Both the position numbers and the translations under genes were made by a program. DNA of 64,000 nucleotides, taken from NCBI RefSeq assembly GCF_040954835.1, contig NC_090704.1, forward strand, positions 14,906,001-14,970,000, read 5' to 3'. Below the pieces are notes generated by a model. It searched no databases. It was not told the origin of the DNA and saw nothing but the letters and a program-made list of their open reading frames with translations. Shown piece after piece: positions 24,710 to 35,970 of the stretch (the first letter of the stretch is position 1; each line of letters begins with the position of its first letter). The stretch is from Lepisosteus oculatus (lineage: Eukaryota > Chordata > Actinopteri > Semionotiformes > Lepisosteidae).

Positions 24710-24809
24710 GTTTGTTGCTGCCTAGGGATCAACACCTACTGCCTTGGCTCCACCTTGGCAGACTGTAGCAATAGATCAACAGGGAGGAGGGGCAGAGCCC
24801 ACTGGGTAC
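24710..24809 (-). other. TUT4: TUT4 5' UTR, part in exon 2
   Basis: A pyrimidine-rich tract and TAG acceptor (minus strand) end at 24810. About 100 nt then lead to the ATG at 24709. The segment has an in-frame TAG shortly before the start codon, which supports the chosen start. Confidence 0.6.
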
Positions 24810-26257
24810 CTAGGGAAAATACAAACAAAGGAATCCTCAACTTTCTACTTAGAGTAGGTGAAAGGAACAGCATGGAGTCAGGAGCAATCTGGACATGCAA
24901 GATTTAGGTGTTGCAAGACACGAATAAAACAAATCCCCCTACTATAACTGCTGCAGATTACATCAGTGTGTGCACGTTGCTTACGAAAAAACAAGGTTTT
25001 AGGTATGTAATCTACTTCTGTATAAAACTGAACAGTTACAACAAACATCAATACAATTATATTTTTGTATACCTTTATAAAATTCTAATCCTGAATATTT
25101 TAAGATCTAACCTCTCAGGTATTTGGGGGGCAGCCAATCGTTTAAAACTCTTAAATGAATCCTTATAACCACTATTTGTGACCAAATTAAATACATACAC
25201 ATAAGCTACGTGACGCTGAAGACTTGTTAACTCCCTATTCACCGACAGCTTTAAAAACAAAAGTGAAGTTCACGTCTCCTACAACGTTCTCCACAAATTC
25301 CGTAGCAAAGAATCGACACCAATGTTTAGATCAGCTATGAAATAAAGGTTTATGGGAAAACGGATGACAAACTCTTAAAAAAGAAATCGAACTAAAGCAC
25401 GAAGAAGAAAAATTCTATTTAAAAGCAATCTAAAATCGAAGAGAGCAGGAAGAAGCATGTTGGTGTTTTGTTTTAATCAATGCAAACGGAAACGAAACTA
25501 GGAATGTCGTATTTAATAATAGCAACATTCTGCATTAAACACAAAATACTAGTGATTTTAAAACCGATCTTTACGTCTCTAAATATTTACTAAGCAAATC
25601 TGCTGTTTAAGATAACCATTTGTATGCAATTTTTAAACTAACAGCAATGCGGTGCAAGACATTTATACTTAAGTGTTACTTTAGAGTAAGATATTTTGCT
25701 AGCTAATTAGAAAAAAGTAAAACTACATGAAAGAAAATCAGAAGGTTCAATGTCAGTTGTGTACCATCTCGAATTTTTCCATCTCACAAATCCAGCTTGT
25801 GAAGCATAGAAGATTATCGGTACAATTAATCGAGTAAACCTTATAAAAATACATTTATTGGATAATTGGCAATCAGTCAATATATATAATCAATATTACA
25901 TTTGACCCATCAACAACAGATGAACGTTTAGCTGCAGTTAATAAACCTATGTTGGGGGTATATAATATAGGTAGCCATTACCAAATATATTCACATTTGT
26001 GATCCCCAGGATCAACCTCAGGCTCTGAAAGTATGAAGTACAGTAAAACAAGAAATGCAATTCAAACAGCAGTTTATACGATCAGGCAGATCGACCAACT
26101 AGGGCAACAACATTCTTACAAAATACCCTGCTTGTATTACATTACATAGCCCACGCACAAAAAGAACCTTTCTCCTCTTCCCGTATCTCTTAACTCTGTT
26201 TTGCAAATTATAAGGAAGCTAAAGTTGTACGTTTTAAAAAGGGGGCAACTATTTTAC
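24810..26257 (-). other. TUT4: TUT4 intron 1
   Basis: AT-rich intron between the non-coding first exon and the first coding exon. I see no repeat family or exon-like segment in it. Confidence 0.5.
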
Positions 26258-26430
26258 CTTACGTTTCTGTGCCTTCCTTACTTTACCGAGATTTTAAACG
26301 CCCTCCATCTTCGCAATGTTTATGTACGTCCTGTGGCCTGATAAAAACAGCAACCACGACCGCCATGTTAAACTGTTCGCGCACAGCATTATGGGCGGCA
26401 TAAGAGGGACAAAGCAGCATAAGAGATACG
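26258..26430 (-). promoter_or_regulatory. TUT4: TUT4 promoter and non-coding first exon
   Basis: A donor reading AAG|GTAAAA on the minus strand marks the end of a non-coding first exon at 26258. Upstream lies a short GC-richer patch with a YY1-type site, AACATGGCGG on the minus strand at 26360-26369, and a GC box near 26390. No TATA box is evident. YY1 sites just inside the first exon are typical of housekeeping promoters, so the start site is inferred at about 26370-26400. Confidence 0.5.
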
Positions 26431-27845
26431 GCACGGAGACCTGTTTTGTACTCTCAAATAACTGTATGTCTCAAAACCTAATTTAGTAAAAGTTTAGTTG
26501 AGTGTTTTTTTACGTTAAAGTGAAGATCAAGCTTTGCAAAGGAAGTTTTCGTTAATACGAATCATAAGTTATTAAGTTAAGTTATTTAATTAAACAACTG
26601 AGGGCAGAATCTGTCTGCGTTTGGTTTGAAATATTCATGGATGTTACTGTTAGGATTAGTTACCCCCCATTTAGCAACAAAGTAAACAAATTCAAATTGC
26701 CCAAAATTTAAATGACTTATGACTTCAAATTCAAATTTACTCTTGGTTTAATATTTCATATAATTAACTATACATATCTTTTTCATATAAAGGAATTCAA
26801 CATGGGCGATGAATATCTTTCTGCAACATAACAACGCGCGCCCCCACACTGCCAGGGCTCCAATAGTGAGTGCATTGAGATGCCTTGATCTGAACGATTC
26901 CACGTGTTTTACCGTTTGGATTTTCAATCGATGGATTTTCACGCTTGGACCGATGAAGGAAGTTCTTCGAGGTCAGTCCTAAGTAGTCACAGTAGCTACG
27001 AGAGAGCTACTCTTGGACCAGCCCATCACCATCCACAGCTGTGTCAAAGGTTTATGATGTGCAAGATGAATATCTGGATCGAATACCCCCCCCCCGCCCA
27101 TGAAGCAATTTGAAATTCACAAATCTACTTTACTAATCGATTTAAGGACCTTATAAAAAATGATCTCATCGAGCACATACCCATTTGAGTTGAAATCCTA
27201 GAATTAATCCGTATTTTCATTTTAAACATTTTTTTTCCCCAAAACTGAATGAAAGATTCTTCTTTAGTTGATATCTCCTTGTTGTGAATAAAAACGTGTA
27301 AGTCATCTCCGGATATTTATCTGAATGCACAAGCGGTATGTTTATAGCAAAGCAAACGCCATTATCTAATCGAATTAACTGAACACTGAAATCTTATAAC
27401 GAAGGTGCTTACATTTGAATAATCTTTGAATAAAATGTCTGTCGATCTCTCAATTTAGTATTGTGACAACCATAATTAATCAATTTTTTTATTCACTTGA
27501 TGTGAACACCTGCAATAATCTGAGTTCTTGATTTGACTTAAATGTCCTAATGTAACTAACTAAATAGGTTCTCTAAACTTTGAATTTGGACTTTTATTGC
27601 CTGGCGAGACTGCGAAGCTCCCACTATATCACTGCAGCCATTTACAGTTAGACGGCACTCTGGTGATATTGGTGTTGAGTTTTACTGAATAAATACTTGC
27701 CCCTATGAGTTTATGATCTCTACAGGAGATCTAAGAAATGGTGGCACCGGTTATTGTTTGCAATGATAGAAAATGCACTTGATAATTCATTCAGAATTTA
27801 CTCTGAAATCTGTGGTAAAACACCATTTCTGTCATTCAAAAGAAG
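26431..27845. other. Intergenic sequence upstream of TUT4
   Basis: AT-rich spacer between the divergent TUT4 and GPX7 genes. It contains a short C-run at about 27087-27098. No gene or repeat family is recognised here. Confidence 0.4.
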
Positions 27846-28834
27846 AGTAATAATAATATAACAATTCCTTACACTTATATAGCACTTTTCTGGACACTGC
27901 GCTCAAAGTGCTTTACAGAAAATGGGGACTCCCCTCCATCACCACCAATGTGCAGCCCCACATGGATGATGCAACAGCAACAGGCCATGAGTAGTAGAGG
28001 CCAATGGAAAATTTGGCCAGAGCACTATGGCAACACCCCTACTTTTTTTTAGAAACTTTTTAATGACCATAGAGAGTTTGAACCTCCATTTTACATCTTA
28101 TCCAATGGACAACACCTTTTTTATAGTATAGTGCCTCCACCTCTGTAACAGGGGCTAGTCCAGGCTCCCACGAAGTGTAGTTCAGGACCCTATGTAGACG
28201 GTATAAACCCGAACTAATTTGAGAAGGACAACGGGGAGGAGAAGACGAGGATCAGGATGGGTTGACAGACGGGTGGGCGTGACGATGGTGATCTAGTGCT
28301 CGGGGGCCGGATAAAGGCAAACGAGTCCAAGGAGTCCAAGTGTGAAATCCGGGGAGCAGTCCAAAGTCTAAAACCAGGTGATCCATCCAAGACGAGACAA
28401 AACATGTTAAGATCCGGAACAGGGACAGGGAATAAAAATAGGATAAGGAGGCCAGGCGCTCTGAGCCCCGGACCCAGATGGTCAGGACACCGTGGTGAGC
28501 CTATGCTGTCGGGTCTCTCCTTGACCCGCTTGTAGGCGGGCTTCTGGGCGTCCCTCTTCCAATGCTGAGCCAGGAATAGTGGGAGCGCCAAGCTTAAATA
28601 CAAAGACAGAACAGGGGGCAGGTGCATGTAATCAACTAAAATACAAGAGAGCCAGAGCACCCTTAAGAGGAGGGATTACAATCATGACACCCACACAGAC
28701 TGCAGGGTGAGCACTCCTATTGGCCTCACTAACATTACTTCCAGCAGCAGTCTTAGCTCCCATTCAGGTACTGAACAGGCTCACACCTACTGAGCTTCAG
28801 TGGGTTACCAGTAGTGATTTGTAGGATGATATGG
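27846..28834 (-). mobile_element. 5S rRNA-derived SINE, second copy, split by a later insertion
   Basis: The 3' part (27846-28143) matches the SINE at 22087-22661 from the AATAAT-rich tail through the central body. The 5S-like head resumes at 28690-28834 with AGGTACTGAACAGGCTCACA and CTGAGCTTCAGTG. The two halves are divided by a 546-bp element. The copy is more diverged than the first, hence probably older. Confidence 0.7.
28144..28689 (+). mobile_element. Insertion nested in the 5S SINE (possible solo LTR, TG...CA)
   Basis: Begins TGTAACAGGGGC and ends CCTTAAGAGGAGG followed by ATTACAATCATGACA, breaking the SINE body. Its right-hand part recurs at 37620-37866 (TGTAGGCGGGCTTC against TGGTAGGTGGGCTTCC, and CGCCCTTAAGAGGACGG) and its end recurs at 41915-42006. 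TG...CA ends suggest an LTR, but I found no clear target-site duplication and no primer-binding site. Confidence 0.45.
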
Positions 28835-29639
28835 CTGTTGGCTTAAAGATTGGTCTAGAGTGACTTGAGGACTAAAACAGTGTAGATCACTTGTTAAAAT
28901 ACAGTGTCAACCAAAACAAGCCTTGTGTCTGTTTGCAGTCAGTCCACCTGCAAAGAGGAGGAAGGGAAGATTTTCAGTGAGCAATAATATAAGACTGCAG
29001 AATCTGGACACTGGTGTCTCTGCAGCCAGAGGGCGCTCCTACTCTGTCCTGTCCCTAGTTTCCTGCTTTGCTGTCCTTCCGGTTTCCCTCTTTCCTTGGG
29101 CTATATATTTCCAGGTCACTTATTCTGCCTCGCTTGGCATTGACGTTCGGATGTCCTGAGACCCGCCTAGCACCAGGTCGCTGCTCCGTCCGTGGGCTGA
29201 GGGCATAGGTTTCTATACGGCACTCGAGAACTCTTTGCACTAACGAGCCCGGGCTAACTCCCCGTTCCGCCGCCTCGCATTGGGTCTCTTTCGCTCTCCT
29301 GCCTCTCCACGGTTTGTCCCTTCCGACATCCATGACAACTGGCCAGGTGTGAATTGGGCAGTTTGTTTCAAAGTGCAAAGTTTTCCTTTGCGTGAATGAA
29401 AATGCTTTTGTGAGTTTCACTCCACATAAATGATTTTTCCCCTTGATCTCTTGAACCACTGTAGTTGAATTATTCTAATTATTGTATTCATTATTCTATG
29501 AATTTTTCATCAACCTTAAAAAGCATATAAAACTGGTAATTTTTCAAATCTAGAAAACTGATATTCAGTATAAAACAATCATTTGAAAACCTAATAATGT
29601 TAGAATATTTAACAAGAGTACATTCAACATCGAGTAGGT

Positions 29640-29890
29640 GCAGTATGTGAGTCAGCATGCTTAGGCTACAAAGGGACAAGTAAAGGCACATTCCATGCCG
29701 AAGGGTAAAGAAAAGAAACTTTTAGGCTGTGGAGCCTTCTTCAGGTGACAGGGACAGTAGCAAAGTACAGTAGGAGATAAATAAGGCACAGGGCAGAAGA
29801 CAGAGTAGGTAGCAATGGGCAGGGACCACTGAGGAAATGGGAATATACAGGTGAGAATGGGTGTCCCAACTCTGGGAGCGTTCCTAACCA
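29640..29890 (-). mobile_element. Penelope-like element 3' end fragment
   Basis: On the minus strand it carries CACCTGAAGAAGGCTCCACA, a degenerate GCATGGAATGTGCC block and TAAGCATGCTGAC. Upstream sequence resembling the 18371-18959 copy (a CTACTGTCCCTGTC lead) extends to about 29890. More diverged than the intronic tails of TUT4. Confidence 0.6.
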
Positions 29891-29967
29891 CGTGGGTTTG
29901 GATATTCTTTCTCTTTTTGGACTGAATTCGGGTTTTGAGTTATTTGTCGATCTACGGTAACATTAAT

Positions 29968-30715
29968 AGTGTTCAAATGGCAGAGGAGTCTGGAAAAGGG
30001 TGGACTGAAAATGAATGCAGAAAAATCTGAAATAATGGTAATGGAGAAAAGAGGAGATACTATGACCAATGTTGAGGAGACAAATGGAGGAAAACTGAAA
30101 CAAGTTGATGACTTTAAATACCTTGGATCAAAACTGGTAAAGGGAGGAGAAACACTGGAGGCAGTAAAACAAAGAGTGAAAGCTGGATGGAACAAGTGGA
30201 GAGAAATAACTGGAATAATCTGTGACAGGAAAATTCCCAGAAAGTTAAAGTGCAAAATGTACAAGACTATGATTAGACCTGTACTACTATATGGAGCTGA
30301 ATGCTTGGCAGTTGGAAAGAGGGAAGAGAACTTGATGAGAAGAACTGAAATGAGGATGTTGAGATGGATTCTGCAGATTTCAATGAAGGATAAGATCAGA
30401 AATGAATAAATCCGTAGACGATGTAGGGTGGTGGATGTGGTTGAGAAGATGCGAGAGGCGAGGTTACGGTGGTATGGACATATCATGAGGAGGGACGTTG
30501 AGGAAGTAACAAAGAGGGTAATGGAATTTGAGGTGGAAGGTAACAGAGGAAGAGGCAGGCCTAGAAAGAGATGGATAGATTGTGTGAGAAAAGATATGGA
30601 GGTATGTGAAGTGAGTGAGGAAGATGTGCTCGACAGAGACAAATGGAGAAGAGCAACCAAAGCAGCTGACCCCAGGACAGTCTGGGACTAAGGCTGTGAA
30701 AAAGAAGAAGAAGAG
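29968..30715 (+). mobile_element. 5'-truncated non-LTR retrotransposon (RTE-like), 3' end
   Basis: Encodes the C-terminal part of a reverse transcriptase and the region after it: GGLKMNAEKSEIMVM, FKYLGSKLVKGG, MIRPVLLYGAECLAV, RRTEMRMLRWI, then RLRWYGHIMRRDVEE, GRGRPRKRWIDCV and AADPRTVWD. A TAA interrupts the frame after KDKIRNE. The element ends in an AAGAAGAAG tail. ACGGTAACATTAAT flanks it at 29954-29967 and 30716-30729. It lies 237 bp upstream of the GPX7 start codon, in the same orientation. Confidence 0.85.
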
Positions 30716-30780
30716 ACGGTAACATTAATGAAATTACTAATAACTTCTTCCCTTTTTTAAAACAAAAACCAATATTAAGA

Positions 30781-30952
30781 CCAGAAGGGGTTAACTGTAA
30801 TTTACGATACGCACGTGCTTTACGGCAATGAGATGTGACGTCGAGAAAACCTCTGTCTGAAATCAGAGTTCTGGGGTTGAATTACTTCAGGATCTATCCA
30901 GTAAAAGTATTACGTTTCGCTCACCAGAATTGTTATAGTTACATCTTTCACA
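30781..30952 (+). promoter_or_regulatory. GPX7: GPX7 proximal promoter / 5' UTR
   Basis: Short interval between the LINE insertion and the GPX7 ATG. It contains an E-box CACGTG at 30812-30817 and a TGACGTC CRE/ATF-type site at 30836-30842, 111 bp before the ATG. Such sites are bound by CREB/ATF and bHLH factors and would fit stress control of an ER peroxidase, but no expression evidence is visible. No TATA box is clear. Confidence 0.4.
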
Positions 30953-33900
30953 ATGCTTTTAATCTTGTTTACATTGCTCTTAGTTGTTTCTAGCTTTTTA
31001 GAGGCAAAGCAGAAAGATTTTTATACTTTTAAAGTAGTGAACATCAGGGGAAAGTTAGTATCCTTGGAGAAATACAGAGGTTCGGTAAGTGCAATGCAAA
31101 CGTAGATGCTCAGACGTGTGCGAGAAATAGTGACATGCATCCAACATGGTTATTAGTAGTTTGTTTTGCATGAATACAATTAAATTCTAACATGCATGTT
31201 TTGAAAGATGTTGTATGCCATTTCTGTGCTTTGGTCTTTATCTCTTAAAATAAAATACTAACCACAATCTGTCTGGAGTTCTGAGTGCCTGTCGTCTGTA
31301 TACGTGGCAAGTAGTCTGTCTGCAAAACCCAAATTTTGACACGCATACGCGACAGTTTGCATGGCAAATATAAAGTAGAGGGTTAAAGTTTTTATGGTGT
31401 GGTAATTCAAGGAACATACCTTTTACTAGATACCTAGTAATAAAATGTGCGATTTACCAGAATTACATTTTTAATTTATATCGTAACAGCGCTTGTTGTG
31501 CTTTTATTACCAAAAGACTAGTTTTGTTATAAATCGTCGTCTTTTATACATTTTGTATAATCGGCCTTGTAGAATGTAGACCTTTAATTTATTGTATTAC
31601 TGCAGAGTTATGGGATCTTCATCAGTTAAATGCTTATTATTCAATTTTCTTGTGTTACTTTTGGATTATGTGTAATAAACTTGCACATATAGGCATGATG
31701 CTTCATCTTAAATTAACTATCTAATGCACACTTCTGTTATTCTAATAAAATCACTTAATAAGTGAATGCCTTAATTTACTAACTTTTAAGTAATTTGAGT
31801 AGTATATATAAAGTCATAAGTGTCTAACCATATTAGGAGATACAAAAATGTATTTAAGGGTAACAGCACTCCATGTAGCTTGTGTACTATGGCATTTAAA
31901 TCTTTAAATAGAATCAGAAATAGAATGAAATACTTGTATCACCAGGGGGAGCCATTGATTCACATTTGAATCACCGTAGTCCGTGTACTGAGATTAAATC
32001 CTCCAGAATGGAGCTCATAAATAACAACAATAACTGTTGAGAAATATGAGATACACTAGTTAATACAATTACACCACACTAAAAACTAATAAAAAATGTA
32101 ATGATTCTAATATAGTTCAGGTGGGTAGCTGCGTCAGCATGCGTAGGCTGCAAAGAAACAAAAAAAGATTTATTCCATGCTGAAAAGAGAAGAAAGAAAA
32201 CACAACATTTCGGCTGTTGAGTCTTCTTCGGGTGTGAGGGTGATTGTAATATATATGGCTTTGTATAAAGAAAGTCTTATCTACCAGCTGCTGAAATTTA
32301 CGTAATACAGAATTTAGCAGATCACTTGTGTTCGCTGATGGTTCTTACTTGCTTTTATACAACCAGGTGAGCTAAAGAAATGCAGGTAAACTATTTTGCT
32401 TTAGGGAACAACGGAGGTGACCATAGCAGGAACAAAGACCAAGATCTTGCAGTCATGAGATCAGTGATTTAATCATAACTTCATACATTCCCTAATACAA
32501 CTGTTTAGATGGGTAAAAAAAGTGGATCTCCTGGAAAAACAGCAGGGATAGTCCTGTAACTGGTGAATCACACCTCTGTGACAATTAAAGCAGGCCTTTT
32601 TTTAAGGGTAGACATCACATTTGAAGTGAATAAGTGACCATACCTTTTTAATGACCAGATATTTTAGTATAATTCTGCAGAACATAAGTGTTTAATACTG
32701 TAGATGGTTTAAGGTTTTATCACATGCAGTTCCATATTAAAATACTTTCTTTAAAGTCGTATTTAGGTAACAGTGTCAATGCTTTTGTCATTGGCTGTGA
32801 GTGAAGAAAAAATACATTGAGCTATCATCATCAGTTTTCCAAAGGTAAATAGGAATGTAAGGCAGAATGCCTGGATCACCTATCCCCACTCTACTGTACA
32901 TTGAAAGGGACATCTCCCATTAAGCCAAGACTAGCCACACTGCCTTCTGTCTGCTGTAGACTAGTTCTGCCTTTGAGGTAGTATTAAAACATTAGAGACA
33001 GTAACTTCTGAATATATGGAGTACTTTCCAAAAATTCCAGCCCAGCCCCTTAAAGTCACAAAATTATGCATCTGCATTTTTTTTAAAAACGTGAGTTCTT
33101 TGTACAAAACCTGAATGCTTATACAGAAGCATTCAACAAAAGTCATTTGTCAAGAAAAACTAAAGAAACAAAAAAACAAGACTCAACTTTTGGTAAAAGC
33201 ATCTTCAGTAATAGTTAGAACTGCAAATGTTTCTGGGTAGGTACTAACTTTGCACACCGGCATGGTGCAATTTTTACCTGTTCTTTTTGGCAGATTGGCC
33301 CAAATTCTCTCTCAGCCAAAGTAAAAAAGGTGCATTTTTGACTAGTTTAAGGTCTGAAGCAGATCATTTGCCGATACTTTGCTCTATTTATGTTATCAGC
33401 ATTCTCGAGACGCTTCCCAGTTCTAGTTGAGGAGAAGCCGAACTATAACATACTGCTACCACCACCATGCTCGACTGTAGGGATGGTTTAGACTGAATGA
33501 TGCAGCATGCAGGGTTTGTGTAGACTAAAAATGATCTATTTATCATGCTCAAAGAGATATTAGGGTCTTTGAAATTCTTTATACCATTTTGCCTAAACAA
33601 TATACAACTTTATCCCTGAGTTATTTTGATGGCGTCTTGGCCTTCATGGTTGAATCTTTGCTTGAAATTGACTGCCTAACCATATTTTACACAGACAGAA
33701 GCCACTCAGCTAATAAGGTATTTTTATGTCCCTAAATTAATTTAGGTTTGTGATTGGATTTTCCATTTTTCTTTCATATTATCTTTTGTTTTTTCTTTGA
33801 ATGTGTGGAGTGGGTTATATGTATAACAAAAATTGTTTATTCAAAGTATCACGACTGTAAGTTAAATGCAACACAATGTGAAAACCGTCCAAGGGCATTT

Positions 33901-35499
33901 CTTGGCATTTTTAACCCTAACATAATAGAACAATTTTCACAACTGATACCCTTGGTAAAGGCAAAGGAAAGAACAACAGCCTCCTGTTATGGTTTGTACC
34001 CCCCTCCCCCCTGCTCCCCCCTCTCTCAGCTCTCAAACCAAAATGGCTGCCTTCTCTGCTTTTGTGTGCACGTGTGGGAGCAGGTGTCCCTGGTGGTGAA
34101 CGTGGCCAGTGAGTGTGGCTTCACGGACGAGCACTACAAGGAGCTGCAGGAGCTGCAGAGGAATTACGGGCCCTACCACTTCAATGTGCTGGCCTTCCCC
34201 TGCAACCAGTTTGGCCAGCAGGAGCCTGGCAGCGACAAGGAGATCGAGAGCTTTGCCCGCAGGGTCTACAGTGTCTCCTTCCCCATGTTCAGTAAGATTG
34301 CTGTGGTTGGGACTGGGGCCAATAACATTTACAAGTACCTGGCAGGTGAGTGAAGGGAAAAGTACACCCTTTGGCACAGCCAACTTTCTTTTATGTGTGT
34401 GATCTGATGTCCTAACACTAGGATCTTAGAGGCCATTTCTTTGTGCTAAGGTTTTTTTTTATCCTACTGACAACATCTGAAAGAAAACCACCTCCAAGGA
34501 GCTTTGGTAAAAAAATCTGCAATTGTATAAAAGACATTACCTTATCACGCAAAGATATTTGCAGGAATGTCTTTGACAGATTCAATAACATTAACCTCAG
34601 AGAGCCTGGTGGAAAATGAATAGACATGTACAGTTCCCACATTATTCACTTTTTATCCTGTTTTCCCAGATATTTTGTTAGTTTTGCCTTTTCTTTATTG
34701 TTAAGTAATATTATATCTCTCAGTTATCAATCTGGGCACTACGACGGCAGGCGGAGCGATGCATCGGTTGGAGTATTTCTCGGTCGCAGTTAATTGCAAC
34801 GTCAGCTCAAAGATTTGGTTCAAACCACCAAATGGAGACTGGTGTGCCGACAAGCAGACCCTGCTGATGCAGGATTGATGCTAGGAAAGAGAGAGAGAGT
34901 TATCAATCTGGGATATAACAGACCATTACCCCCAAGGGCCAAAATGCAAAAACATATCTGAATGAAGCCATTTTACAACCACTCGGTTTTGTAATGTTTT
35001 AGAAATAAACCTTTATTTATATCTAAATTAATTAATGAATATATTTATTTACATCTGTTCACTTGCTTTAAAACTTGTGTACAATTGGTAAGATTAATAG
35101 GCAAAAAATCAAGATTTTGCTTTTAGAGTCTTTTATCCACTTAAATTAACTTAAATTTCAACTTTCAGAAATGTTTATCTTTTTTGTATTAGTAAATAGT
35201 TAATAAGTAGTTAATTACTAAATAAATTAGCCATTCATTAAAAGTACTGTATGATTATATACTGCTTCAGTGTTGCCTGAACGATCTTATTTCTGTTTTA
35301 TTCCTGCAAGTGACAATTCCTTTATTCTTTATCAGAGTCTTCAGGAAAGGAGCCAGACTGGAATTTCTGGAAGTACCTGGTGGACACCAATGGGAAAGTT
35401 GTGAACTCATGGGGGCCCAGTGTGTCCATTAGAGAAATCAGGCCATACATCTCTGACCTTGTGCGGCAGATCATCCTGAAGAAAAAAGATGAACTTTAG
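30953..35499 (+). CDS. GPX7: Glutathione peroxidase 7 (GPX7), complete, 3 exons
   Basis: GPX7 is an ER-lumen thiol peroxidase that reduces peroxide and passes oxidising equivalents to protein disulfide isomerase. Coding exons are 30953-31084, 34084-34345 and 35336-35499 (558 nt, 185 residues plus stop; human is 187), all with GT-AG borders and matching phases. Residues 1-20 form a hydrophobic signal peptide (MLLILFTLLLVVSS). The mature part starts near KDFYTFKVVNIRGK. The peroxidatic residue is Cys, not selenocysteine: C55 in ASECGFTDEHY. The second Cys is C84 in FPCNQFGQQEP. Q89, W140 and N141 complete the usual tetrad. The C-terminus KKKDEL is a canonical ER-retrieval signal. GPX8 is the closest alternative, but it has an N-terminal membrane anchor and the TUT4 neighbour favours GPX7. 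Exon 2 is much more GC-rich than exon 1. Confidence 0.95.
32115..32241 (-). mobile_element. Penelope-like element 3' tail in GPX7 intron 1
   Basis: Minus-oriented tail. On the plus strand it reads GTTCAGGTGGGTAGCTGCGT, then CAGCATGCGTAGGCTGCAAA, TTTATTCCATGCTG and TTTCGGCTGTTGAGTCTTCT. Near-identical 12-mers GATTCTAATATA (32103-32114) and GATTGTAATATA (32242-32253) look like its target-site duplication. It shows the true 3' end of the family. Confidence 0.7.
34737..34897 (+). mobile_element. 161-bp SINE-like insertion in GPX7 intron 2, 15-bp TSD
   Basis: AGTTATCAATCTGGG occurs directly before (34722-34736) and after (34898-34912) this segment. The insert carries GGTTCAAACC at 34817-34826, close to a polymerase III B box, and a weaker A-box-like stretch GCATCGGTTGGAG at 34761-34773. 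It ends in a GA-rich run. Size, duplication and promoter-like boxes fit a tRNA-related SINE. The low number of differences between the duplications suggests a recent insertion. Confidence 0.75.
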
Positions 35500-35944
35500 A
35501 AGTAATCTAAGATAACTATCATTTAGCCAAACTCTACTAGAACAACACCCTATCCCAGCACACAACAATGGTACAAACACACAAACTAAAACCTACACAA
35601 ACTTTTAAGTGGCATTCACTGTTCTTTCATGAACAGTATTCAGCCTCATACCATTTGAAATTGATCCAAGAGAACATTTCTTCTTTGAAGCACCTGGTGA
35701 AATGTGGAACTAGATTTTGAGATAGTACACAGACATCCCACCCTTTTGATTGAATGATGCCCGCAAATTATTTTTTCATTTTTTGCAATTCAAGACACTG
35801 GAGTTATATTATGGTGCTTTTATGGTTTAGACTTATGTTCTCATTCTTTACAGTTTACTGGACTGAGAAAAGTTAAAACTGAGCATTTGTTTGACACGTG
35901 CACAGCTTCACATTTTGGTTTTTCTTGGTACGTATGTGTGGACC

Positions 35945-35950
35945 AATAAA
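35945..35950 (+). terminator. Polyadenylation signal AATAAA of GPX7
   Basis: AATAAA occurs 446 bp after the GPX7 stop codon, followed by a T-rich stretch. The 3' UTR would be 35500 to about 35970. Confidence 0.6.
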
Positions 35951-35970
35951 CCTTTTTTATATAAATTTAG

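Noticed and set aside
29884..30660. 258-codon minus-strand frame over the LINE copy (and its twin at 45278-46087 plus)
   Set aside because: It is antisense to reverse-transcriptase coding sequence. Its length comes from the purine bias of the LINE, and the sense frame carries the recognisable motifs.
34084..34345. Possible selenocysteine (TGA) at the GPX active site
   Set aside because: The codon is TGT (Cys) in ASECGFT, as expected for GPX7, and no in-frame TGA occurs.
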